In this document: positions 1 to 7,282 of the stretch, one piece after another | Position numbering within the stretch: the first letter of the stretch is position 1 | How the letters are laid out: each line of letters opens with the position of its first letter | From: Leucobacter sp. OLIS6 | GTDB lineage: Bacteria > Actinomycetota > Actinomycetes > Actinomycetales > Microbacteriaceae | DNA: 64,000 bases | Direction of reading: 5' to 3' | NCBI RefSeq assembly: GCF_002752355.1 | Contig: NZ_MRAV01000012.1 | Span: forward strand, 1-64,000 | The notes under the pieces: generated by a model | The model's database searches: none | Seen by the model: the letters and a program-made list of their open reading frames with translations, nothing else | What the model was told of the DNA's origin: nothing | Program-made: the position numbers and the translations under genes

Positions 1-147
1 CCACCGGCCAGCCGACGACCTCACCGGCACCGTCGCCGAACGGCGGTACGACAGCGGAAGCCGTTGCGCCGCGCGCGGCCGCAACGGCTTCCGCTGTCGT
101 ACCGCCGTTCGGCGACGGTGCCGGTGAGGTCGTCGGCTGGCCGGTGG
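1..147. repeat. 68-bp perfect inverted repeat (fold-back) at the window edge
   Basis: Bases 1-68 are the exact reverse complement of bases 80-147, with an 11-nt spacer at 69-79. The left arm begins at base 1, so the palindrome may extend further left. It lies inside the C-terminal coding end of the sigma factor gene. A perfect 68-bp hairpin inside a coding sequence is not typical of protein genes. A terminal fold-back from assembly or amplification, if this is a contig start, is the simplest explanation; a genuine cruciform is the alternative. Confidence 0.9.
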
Positions 148-1282
148 GCTTCCGCTCGGGCGACCGCGACGGCGAGGCGGGCTTCGAACTCCGTCCGGGC
201 GTCCGCTCCGCGGTGCTCGAGCTGGGCTCGGTCGGCCGGGATCCGGTCGCCGTGGGCGAGAACATCACCGCCCCGGTGATCGCGGCCGCGGCTGCGACGC
301 CCACGGTCGCGACGATCGCCACGGGAGTCGCGACCCCGGCGAGCAGTCCGGTGCTGGTCGCGGCGGTCGCACCGCCGCCCACCGCACCGCTCGCCCCACC
401 GGTCGCGCCGGCTCCGGCCGCTCCGGTCGCGCCGGAGCCTGCCGAGGAGCCGAGCGCGGCGGCGGCGGCGGTGCCTCCGGCGGCCGCGGTGCCGTGCCCG
501 AGCGCCGCGAGCAGCGCGCCGGTTCCGCCGAAGCCCAGCAGGGCGATGGCGAGCGTGCGAGCCAGGTCGAGGTCGAGCACCCGCAGCTCCTCGGACGCAC
601 TGCGGCACGCGGCGCAGTCGTCGAGGTGGGCCTCGACCGCGCGACGCTTGCCCGGAGTCAGCCGATGCTGGCCGTAGCGCTGCAGCAGTTTGCGCGTCGA
701 GGCGCACTCCTCCGACACGACGTCCTGCTCGACGTGGGCATCGATCCACGCGGTGCGCAGCGCCTTGCGGGCGCGCACCGCGAGCGCCGAGACGCCGTTG
801 GGGGACACCCCGAGGATCGATGCGATCTCGCGGGGCGGCAGCCCCTCGACCTCGGTGTACCAGAGCACCGCCTGCCAGCGCTCGTTCAGCGTGGTGAACG
901 CGCGCGCGACGGTGTCGTGGTCGAACACCTCATCGGCGCCGGGAATCTCGGACTCCGGGGTGGGGACCATCTCGGGTTCGGCGTCCTGCTCGACCGAGCC
1001 GCGGTCCATGTCGGCCGCCGTCGTCTTGATCACCCGGTACAGATACGGGCGGAACGCGCCGGTCGGGCCGCGCCCGTCGCGCACGAGCGCGAGGATCTTG
1101 AGGTACGCCTCCGAGACGAGGTCGTCGGCGTCGAGGTGCGGTGCGAGGCTGCGCGCGGCGACCCGGCCCGCGGCCGAGTGCCGGCTCCAGAGCTCGGCGA
1201 ATGCCGCGGTGTCTCCGGCGCGGCTCGCTTCGAGCAGAGCCGGATCGTCGCGGTCGTGCGATGGTGAACCGAGGTTCGGCAT
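1..1282 (-). CDS. ECF-like sigma-70 factor fused to an anti-sigma-like zinc finger and membrane segments (3' end open)
   Basis: The ATG at 1282 opens a frame with no stop down to base 1. Residues ~20-90 look like sigma region 2. Residues ~125-180 look like region 4, with a helix-turn-helix around PPREIASILGVSPNGVS. Behind these come C193 and H219-x3-C223-x2-C226, the ZAS-type zinc motif of anti-sigma factors. Hydrophobic stretches follow at ~241-262 and ~311-340, then a Pro/Ser/Thr-rich tail. The architecture suggests a sigma factor carrying its own membrane-tethered inhibitor, activated by release from the membrane; that mechanism is inferred. It is divergent from the large surface protein, its likely target. 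The last ~50 codons run through the edge palindrome and cannot be trusted. Family certainty is high for the sigma part and moderate for the anti-sigma part. Confidence 0.85.
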   Translation of the reverse strand, partial: MPNLGSPSHDRDDPALLEASRAGDTAAFAELWSRHSAAGRVAARSLAPHLDADDLVSEAYLKILALVRDGRGPTGAFRPYLYRVIKTTAADMDRGSVEQDAEPEMVPTPESEIPGADEVFDHDTVARAFTTLNERWQAVLWYTEVEGLPPREIASILGVSPNGVSALAVRARKALRTAWIDAHVEQDVVSEECASTRKLLQRYGQHRLTPGKRRAVEAHLDDCAACRSASEELRVLDLDLARTLAIALLGFGGTGALLAALGHGTAAAGGTAAAAALGSSAGSGATGAAGAGATGGASGAVGGGATAATSTGLLAGVATPVAIVATVGVAAAAAITGAVMFSPTATGSRPTEPSSSTAERTPGRSSKPASPSRSPERKPTGQPTTSPAPSPNGGTTAEAVAAARGATASAVVPPFGDGAGEVVGWPV

Positions 1283-1596
1283 GGCAGCAGAAGTCCCCCT
1301 TGTGCATTGACTGCAAGACCGCCCGGCGTGTGCCGATCCGGTCCTCCCCCTGCCAGCTGCGGACCGGAATGTTCCGACCGCCGCCGTCTGCAGTGTCGAT
1401 GGTACCCGCGACACGCCGAAAGAAAGAATTTCGGAAACTCGCGTCATGAAACGACGGATCCCCCGTGTTATGAGAGTGCCCGGTCTCCGCCGGTTCCTCT
1501 CCCCCTAGCAGGACCGTCGGGGGCCGGGCGCATCTACGTGGCGGCCGGAAGGCCGTGGGGAGCGGCCGAGGGGCCGTGGGGAAGGGAAACACGACG
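1283..1596. promoter_or_regulatory. 314-bp divergent intergenic region, sigma factor / surface protein
   Basis: No gene is visible here. The region contains an unusually A-rich patch near 1420-1455. A possible ECF-type promoter faces the surface protein: GGAAAC at 1433-1438, then 16 nt, then CGGATC at 1455-1460. A near-palindrome CGGAATGTTCCG lies around 1366-1377. The promoter elements are guesses from spacing and ECF consensus only. A purine-rich stretch (gaaggg, about 1581-1586) just upstream of the ATG at 1597 could serve as a weak ribosome binding site. Confidence 0.35.
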
Positions 1597-4500
1597 ATGA
1601 AACCATTGGAAACGACGGGACCGCGGTCGCCGGGCATGCGCAGTCGCGTGCTCGCGATGCTCGTCTCGGCGCTGACGGTGCTGATGGGCGCGATCGCATT
1701 CGCGCCCGCTGCTGCGCAGGCCGCGGCCGGCGAGATCCGCGAGGCCGCGATCACCATCGTGAACGACGGCACGAGCAACGTGCCGGGCGACACCTCCGCC
1801 ACCGACGGAAAGGTCGCGGTGGGCAACCGTGCGAGCTTCGCATGGTCGGTGACCGTCAACGAGCTCACGGACGGCGTGCTCACGCAGACGCTCCCTGAGG
1901 GCTGGAGCTGGGATCAGCAGTCGCTCGTCACCTCGGGCATGCAGAACCCGGGCGGGCTCAACGGCTACACCTCCTCGTTCGAGGTCTCGCCCGACGGCCG
2001 CACCCTGACGCTGCACCTCTCCTCGAGCGTCGGAGCCGCAGGTACGCAGATCATCGAGTTCCGGTCGCCCACCGCCGTGGTGAACCGGACCCAGGCCGCG
2101 GTGAACGCCGTCTACGCGCCCGAACTGTCGGTGACCGACGGTGCCGGGACGAAGACGGTTCCGGCGACCGGCTCTCCCAGCACGCTGACCACGGTCGGCG
2201 CGGAGCGCATGGACCTGGTCAAGGGCGGGCGCACCGGCGGCGTCGCGGCCGAGGGGACCTACGACTTCGGCAACGGCCCCGAGCCGGCGCTGCGCCACTC
2301 CTTCTACGTCGAGCTGCAGTACGGCACCGGAATCGGCGACCTGCCGTTCAAGTGGCAGGGCCCGATGGCGATCGACGATGCCTTCACGCTCACCAAGAAC
2401 GGCGCGAACGCGCTGGGCAGCGGCCAGGCCATCACCCTGGGCAACAAGTCCCACCCGGGGCTCGACGTGAAGCTGCAGAACGTCGACGCCGCGAGCGGGA
2501 AGTTCCAGGTCGTCTTCGACAGCATTCCGGATGCTCCGTCGGTCTGGACCGACGTGAACATCTGGATTCCGCGCTCGCAGGTCCCGAACACGACGGCCGC
2601 GGGCTCCTTCCCCCTCGTCATGTCGAACACCGTTTCGAAGCCCGCCGGCGCCGACTGGAAGAGCGCCGACGGCACTCCGCTGAGCGACTGGACCAACACC
2701 AACAACACCCAGGTGCGCAACTACGAGGTGAAGGATCCGATCGACGGCGGCTGGGGCGCGCAGCTCTGGTACGACCTCGTGCAGCCGAAGAACAGCAACC
2801 AGGCCGTCAACGGCTACGGCGTACTGCCCGGTTCGAAGTTCGGCGGCAATGTCCGGTACATCCCCGCGATCACGAAGCCGGCCGGCACGGACACCATGGT
2901 GCCGACTCCGGCGAAGGGGCTCAACCTGATCCAGCGGTGGAACCCCGCGGACGCGGTGCTCGACCCGAGCGTCGCCGACGAGGTCACCGCGTTCGACCCG
3001 ACCACCGGTGCCGCGAAGCCGAGCACCGAGGGCACCGACTACCGCGTGTACTACACGACCGATGCGGTCGACAACGCGAGCCCGAACTGGGTGCCGCGCA
3101 CCGGCTTCACCGGCGATGTGAACACCGTCACCGGCATCCGCTACGAGTACATCGGCAACGGCGGGGTGTTCGATCCGGGCACCGGCCCCTCCGACTTCTC
3201 GCGCTACCGCTGGCAGGCGGTTCCGCACTTCACCGTCGTGCGTCCGCTGCCAGCGGCCGGCACCAACGACCTCGCGCGGATCCTGCTGACCGGATCGGCG
3301 CAGACGGTCTCGCCGGCCGCGCCGGGCGCCATCGCCCGCGACCTCTACGTGCGCGCCGGCGGCGCCGCGATCGCGAAGAAGGGCGTCGTGCTCGACTCGA
3401 GCGGTGAGGTGCAGAAGCCCGAGACGGTGTACCTGAACGCCGGCCAGTCGGTGCGCTACACGATCACGCCGCAGCTCACGGGGCTCGCGACCGGTCTCGC
3501 ACCCGACGACGCCAGCGCGCTGACGATCCCGAACGTGGTCGTGGCCGACTGCCTGCCGGCGAACACGCTGCCGAACACGCTGAACTTCGACTCGCTCGAC
3601 ACGAGCAAGTGGAAGGTCGCGGCGATCACGCCGAACGGCTGCGGCAACGGGAACCGAACCATGGTGTCGTTCGCCTACCAGGGGCAGGCGAAGTACGCGG
3701 ATCCGCTGGCACCGATCACCTTCTCGATCGGCACCTCGCAGGTGGCGCCGGCGAACTCCGCGTTCGACAACTACGCCGAGATCCGTGCCGACGGCATCTT
3801 CGCGGCGAACGGCGGCCCCGCCGCCTCCACGAGCGCGATCATGTACGCGTCGCAGCTCAACGTGGCCCGCGTCGAGAAGGCGACCAAGTCGCCGGTGATC
3901 GAGCGCGGCTCGCTCGCCACCTACGACGTGACCTGGTTCAACTTCCTCTCGACCTCGCGCGGCAAGAGCGCCTTCGTCGACGTGCTGCCCTACAACGGGG
4001 ACCCGCGGGGTACCTCGGTGCACGGCGCGGTCACGCTGAACGCGGCATCGCTCAGCGCCGACGGCGCGACTGGGGCGAAGCTGCAGCTCACCACCGATCC
4101 CGCGATCCGGACGGGCAGCGCGGGCACCGCGCCGGCCGACGGTGTGACGTGGATCGACTACGCGCAGGCGACGCCCGCGGAGATCGCCGCGGCCACCGCG
4201 CTCCGCGTCTCGATCAGCGACTTCGTCGCAGGGCAGAAGAGCGTCGGCACTCTCAGCTACAGCCTGAAGGCGCCCGACGCGGTGAACGGCGACGTGCTGC
4301 GCAACACCGTGACCGGTTCGCTCATGGACGGCGCCACCGCGCTGCCGGCCGGCGCTCCCGTCGACGTCCGGATCCAGAGCAGCACCATCACCGGTACGGT
4401 GTGGAACGACGCCAATGGCAACGGCGCGCGCGAGGTCGGCGAGCAGGCGATCCCGGGCGCGAAGGTCGAACTGCTGAGCGGCGACGGCGCGACCGTGCTC

Positions 4501-6246
4501 GCGGAGACCACGAGCGACGCGAGCGGCGGGTACGCCTTCCCGAACCGGACCTCCGGCGACTACCTGATCCGCGTCGACATGTCGACCCTGCCCGCTACCA
4601 GCGGCGCCTGGTCGAACACGGCGGCCCCGGCGAACGGCTCGAACGGCCGGTCGGGCACGGTCAAGGTGCTCGCGGGCTCCGACCTCGCGGGCCAGGACTT
4701 CGGGTTCCGCGACAACGTCCCGAGCCTGAAGCTCGAGAAGTCGGGCGTCGCGCCGGCGAAGATCGAGGCGGGCCAGCCCGTCACCTGGACCTTCACCGTC
4801 ACGAACACCGGCAACACGCGCCTCGAGAACGTGCGCATCAGCGACGCGCTCCCGGGCATCAGCTCGATCGGCTTCGTGCAGTGGCCGAACGCCGCCCAGC
4901 CGGGCGTGCTCGGCACGGGGGAGACGGTCACCGCGACGGCGACCTCGCCGCTGACGCAGGCGCAGATCGATGCCGGCGTCGCCGTGAACACGGCCAAGGC
5001 CGAGGGAGACTCGGCGGTGCCGAGCACCACCGTGTCCTCGGACGCGACGGCCCGCGTTGTGCTGCCCACCACGTCGGGGATCTCGCTCGACAAGACCGCG
5101 ACGATCGGGTCGGGCACCGACCCGGCCGATGCGGTCGCCGGTGACACCGTGCACTACTCGTTCGCCGTGAAGAACACCGGTTCGGTGACGCTGAGCGATG
5201 TGCAGGTGAAGGATCAGCTCGCGGGGCTGTCCGGGATCCAGTTCGGTGCGTGGCCGGATCCGGCGAAGCCGGGCACGCTGCTGCCGGGCCAGGAGGTGCG
5301 CGCGACCGCCGATCTGACGCTCACGCAGGCGCACATCGATGCCGGCGCGCTGAAGAACGAGGCGACCGCGACGGGCACCGCGCCCGACGGGGGCTCGGTG
5401 AGCGATGGCGACTCGGTGACCCTGCCGTTCGACAACCGCCCGCTGATCGACCTGCAGAAGACCGCGACCGGCCCCCAGGGTCGCGCCGCGGCCGGCGGAA
5501 CGGTCGACTACGCCTTCACCATCACCAACGCCGGCAAGTCGACGCTGCACGATGTGAAGCTCTCCGACGGGCTCGCGGGGCTGTCCGCGATCGAGTTCGG
5601 CGCGTGGCCGGATCCGGCGAAGCCGGGCACGCTGCTGCCGGGCCAGCAGGTGCGCGCCACCGCGAAGCTGACGCTCACGCAGGCGCACATCGATGCCGGG
5701 TCGCTGACCAACACCGCGACCGCGACGGGCACCGATCCCGCCGGAACCGGAGTGAAGGCCGATGACTCGGCGCAGCTCGGGTTCGGCCAGGCTCCGTCGA
5801 TCTCGCTCGAGAAGCACGGCGCGCTGTCGAAGGACCAGCGCACCATCCGCTACTCGTTCACCGCGAAGAACACGGGCAACGTCACCGTGACCGGCGTGAA
5901 GATCGAGGACCGCCTGCCGGGTCTCGGCTCGATCGAGTACGCGTGGCCGGGCAAGCCGGGCGTGCTCGCCCCGGGCGAGACGGTCACCGCGACCGCCGAA
6001 CTGCCCGTGACCGAGGCCATGCTCGGGACGCAGGTGAAGAACACGGCGACCGTCTCGGGCAAGACCGAGCTGGACGCCAAGGTCTCGGCGCAGGACACGG
6101 CGCTCGTGAAGGTTCCGGCGAAGGCCGCGAAACCGGATCTCGTCGTGACCGGTGGTCAGAGCCTGTTCGGGCTGGCCATCGCGGCGCTGCTCGCGATCGG
6201 TGCCGGTGGCGTGCTGCTGCTGAGGCGACGCCGCGCCGAGCAGTAG
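1597..6246 (+). CDS. Large secreted, wall-anchored surface protein with SdrD-B-like domain and four DUF7507/DUF11-type repeats
   Basis: 1549 residues. Residues 1-44 form a signal peptide, with hydrophobic core ~18-40 and an AQA/AAA cleavage area at 42-44. A long region of ~880 residues follows, which I do not recognise and which may be the adhesive head. Residues ~929-1040 are an SdrD B-like domain (start STITGTVWNDANGNG). Four beta-sandwich repeats start near 1043, 1160, 1282 and 1400, each opening with a LxLxK element and containing VTNTGN-like strands. The end has a sorting signal: LVVTG at ~1515-1519, a hydrophobic helix, then RRRR. LVVTG departs from canonical LPxTG. The earlier in-frame alternative start at 1555 lacks a ribosome site. 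The likely role is adhesion or cell-wall display. It is divergently paired with the sigma/anti-sigma fusion, which suggests dedicated regulation. Confidence 0.88.
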   Translation: MKPLETTGPRSPGMRSRVLAMLVSALTVLMGAIAFAPAAAQAAAGEIREAAITIVNDGTSNVPGDTSATDGKVAVGNRASFAWSVTVNELTDGVLTQTLPEGWSWDQQSLVTSGMQNPGGLNGYTSSFEVSPDGRTLTLHLSSSVGAAGTQIIEFRSPTAVVNRTQAAVNAVYAPELSVTDGAGTKTVPATGSPSTLTTVGAERMDLVKGGRTGGVAAEGTYDFGNGPEPALRHSFYVELQYGTGIGDLPFKWQGPMAIDDAFTLTKNGANALGSGQAITLGNKSHPGLDVKLQNVDAASGKFQVVFDSIPDAPSVWTDVNIWIPRSQVPNTTAAGSFPLVMSNTVSKPAGADWKSADGTPLSDWTNTNNTQVRNYEVKDPIDGGWGAQLWYDLVQPKNSNQAVNGYGVLPGSKFGGNVRYIPAITKPAGTDTMVPTPAKGLNLIQRWNPADAVLDPSVADEVTAFDPTTGAAKPSTEGTDYRVYYTTDAVDNASPNWVPRTGFTGDVNTVTGIRYEYIGNGGVFDPGTGPSDFSRYRWQAVPHFTVVRPLPAAGTNDLARILLTGSAQTVSPAAPGAIARDLYVRAGGAAIAKKGVVLDSSGEVQKPETVYLNAGQSVRYTITPQLTGLATGLAPDDASALTIPNVVVADCLPANTLPNTLNFDSLDTSKWKVAAITPNGCGNGNRTMVSFAYQGQAKYADPLAPITFSIGTSQVAPANSAFDNYAEIRADGIFAANGGPAASTSAIMYASQLNVARVEKATKSPVIERGSLATYDVTWFNFLSTSRGKSAFVDVLPYNGDPRGTSVHGAVTLNAASLSADGATGAKLQLTTDPAIRTGSAGTAPADGVTWIDYAQATPAEIAAATALRVSISDFVAGQKSVGTLSYSLKAPDAVNGDVLRNTVTGSLMDGATALPAGAPVDVRIQSSTITGTVWNDANGNGAREVGEQAIPGAKVELLSGDGATVLAETTSDASGGYAFPNRTSGDYLIRVDMSTLPATSGAWSNTAAPANGSNGRSGTVKVLAGSDLAGQDFGFRDNVPSLKLEKSGVAPAKIEAGQPVTWTFTVTNTGNTRLENVRISDALPGISSIGFVQWPNAAQPGVLGTGETVTATATSPLTQAQIDAGVAVNTAKAEGDSAVPSTTVSSDATARVVLPTTSGISLDKTATIGSGTDPADAVAGDTVHYSFAVKNTGSVTLSDVQVKDQLAGLSGIQFGAWPDPAKPGTLLPGQEVRATADLTLTQAHIDAGALKNEATATGTAPDGGSVSDGDSVTLPFDNRPLIDLQKTATGPQGRAAAGGTVDYAFTITNAGKSTLHDVKLSDGLAGLSAIEFGAWPDPAKPGTLLPGQQVRATAKLTLTQAHIDAGSLTNTATATGTDPAGTGVKADDSAQLGFGQAPSISLEKHGALSKDQRTIRYSFTAKNTGNVTVTGVKIEDRLPGLGSIEYAWPGKPGVLAPGETVTATAELPVTEAMLGTQVKNTATVSGKTELDAKVSAQDTALVKVPAKAAKPDLVVTGGQSLFGLAIAALLAIGAGGVLLLRRRRAEQ
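5221..5699 (+). repeat. Direct DNA repeat, ~125 bp, 354-bp period, inside the surface protein gene
   Basis: Bases ~5221-5345 and ~5575-5699 are almost identical, including a run covering GAWPDPAKPGTLLPGQ in both copies. The 354-bp spacing equals 118 codons, the length of one DUF7507-type repeat. The other two repeats (starting near codons 1043 and 1400) are clearly more diverged, so these two look recently duplicated or homogenised by gene conversion. Confidence 0.85.
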
Positions 6247-6261
6247 GACGGCGAGGCTGAG

Positions 6262-6295
6262 ACGGGCCGGCCGGGAGCGATCCCGGCTGGCCCGT
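6262..6295. terminator. Hairpin terminator between convergent genes
   Basis: 15-bp arms 6262-6276 and 6281-6295 (acgggccggccggga against its complement with one G.U-type mismatch) enclose a GCGA loop, 16 bases after the surface protein stop and before the nnrD stop. There is no T-tract, as is common in high-GC actinobacteria. It is placed to serve both strands. Confidence 0.7.
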
Positions 6296-6361
6296 CGGCG
6301 TCTCCGCGGGCGTCCCCGCGGGCGAGCGTGCCGGGACCGCCGACCCGGCCGAACCGCTCGC

Positions 6362-7282
6362 TCAGCCCGCGGTGGCGCCGGCGCCGGTCCCCGCCGCGCT
6401 CACCGCGCGGAACGCGCGGGGCAGCGCGGCGACGACGTCGAGCGCGGTGATGGGGGAGCCTGCGCCGTCGCCCGCCGGGTCGCTCGCCGCGATGCGTGCG
6501 GCGGAGTCGTGCAGCAGGGCCGCGGTCGCGCCGAGCTCGACCAGAGCCGCGGGGCGCTCGCGCAGTCGTTCCGCGTGCGTCGCCACGAGCGCGCCGAGGA
6601 TCCCGGCGAGCACGTCGCCCGTCCCCGCGGTCGCGAGCCAGGGCGTCGACGGGCCGTGCGCGATCGCGCGACCATCCGGACCCGCGCAGATCGAGACGGA
6701 TCCCTTGAGCAGCACGGCGGCGCCGAGCTCGGTCGCGAGGGCGACGGCGGCCTCGCCGCGTCGCGCGATGCCGCCCGGCGAGCCGTCGTCCGGGAGCGGG
6801 GCGCCGCGGTGCAGCCGCTCGAACTCTCCGAGGTGCGGAGTGAGGATCAGCGGGCCCGTCTCGCCGGCGACGCGTGCGACGAGATCGAGCGCCCCCGCGT
6901 CGACGACGGCCGGGGTGCCGCTGCGCAGCAGCTCGACGACCGCGGCCTCCTCTGCGGCCGTGCGCGTGCTCGGATCGGTGCCCGATCCGAGCAGCCAGGC
7001 GTCGCAGCGTCCCGCGCCGAGCACGGTCTCGGGGTGCCGGACGAGCACGGCCGCGGCCGGTGCCGGCAGATCCCGAGGCGCGTCCTCGAGCGGCGGGACG
7101 TACCGGACCATGCCGATGCCGGTGCGCCACGCGGCCGAGACGCCGATCACGGCGGCACCGGGATACTGCGCCGAACCCGTGCGCGCGGCGAGCACGCCGC
7201 GCCGGTATTTGTGGTCCTCGGGCGATGGACGCCGGAGCCAGGCCGCCGCGCGGCCGGGCGACCAGCGCTCGAGCGTGCTCAC
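6362..7282 (-). CDS. nnrD: ADP-dependent (S)-NAD(P)H-hydrate dehydratase
   Basis: 306 residues, a stand-alone ribokinase-like dehydratase without the YjeF N-terminal epimerase domain found in fused versions. The family repairs hydrated NAD(P)H in the cytosol, using ADP. Visible marks are DHKYRRGVL near the N terminus, LLGSGTDPS, LTPHLGEF in the middle and the nucleotide loop ATAGTGDVLAGILG near residue 220. The start is GTG at 7282, which overlaps the TGA of the upstream sugar mutase by 4 bp (GTGA), so the two are translationally coupled. The C-terminal ~20 residues are Ala/Gly-rich and low in information. Metabolite repair next to a sugar mutase has no obvious pathway link; the pairing is positional. 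Confidence 0.88.
   Translation of the reverse strand: MSTLERWSPGRAAAWLRRPSPEDHKYRRGVLAARTGSAQYPGAAVIGVSAAWRTGIGMVRYVPPLEDAPRDLPAPAAAVLVRHPETVLGAGRCDAWLLGSGTDPSTRTAAEEAAVVELLRSGTPAVVDAGALDLVARVAGETGPLILTPHLGEFERLHRGAPLPDDGSPGGIARRGEAAVALATELGAAVLLKGSVSICAGPDGRAIAHGPSTPWLATAGTGDVLAGILGALVATHAERLRERPAALVELGATAALLHDSAARIAASDPAGDGAGSPITALDVVAALPRAFRAVSAAGTGAGATAG

Noticed and set aside
21..749. A 242-codon minus-strand frame at the left edge as an alternative C terminus for the sigma factor
   Set aside because: It is shifted by one base from the frame that carries the sigma, zinc finger and membrane segments, which stays open to the window edge without needing a shift.
1534..5817. A 1427-codon open frame on the minus strand opposite the surface protein gene
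   Set aside because: It is Arg/Gly/His-rich with no domain pattern and mirrors codon bias of the plus-strand gene, which has signal peptide, repeats and anchor. Long antisense frames are expected at this GC content.
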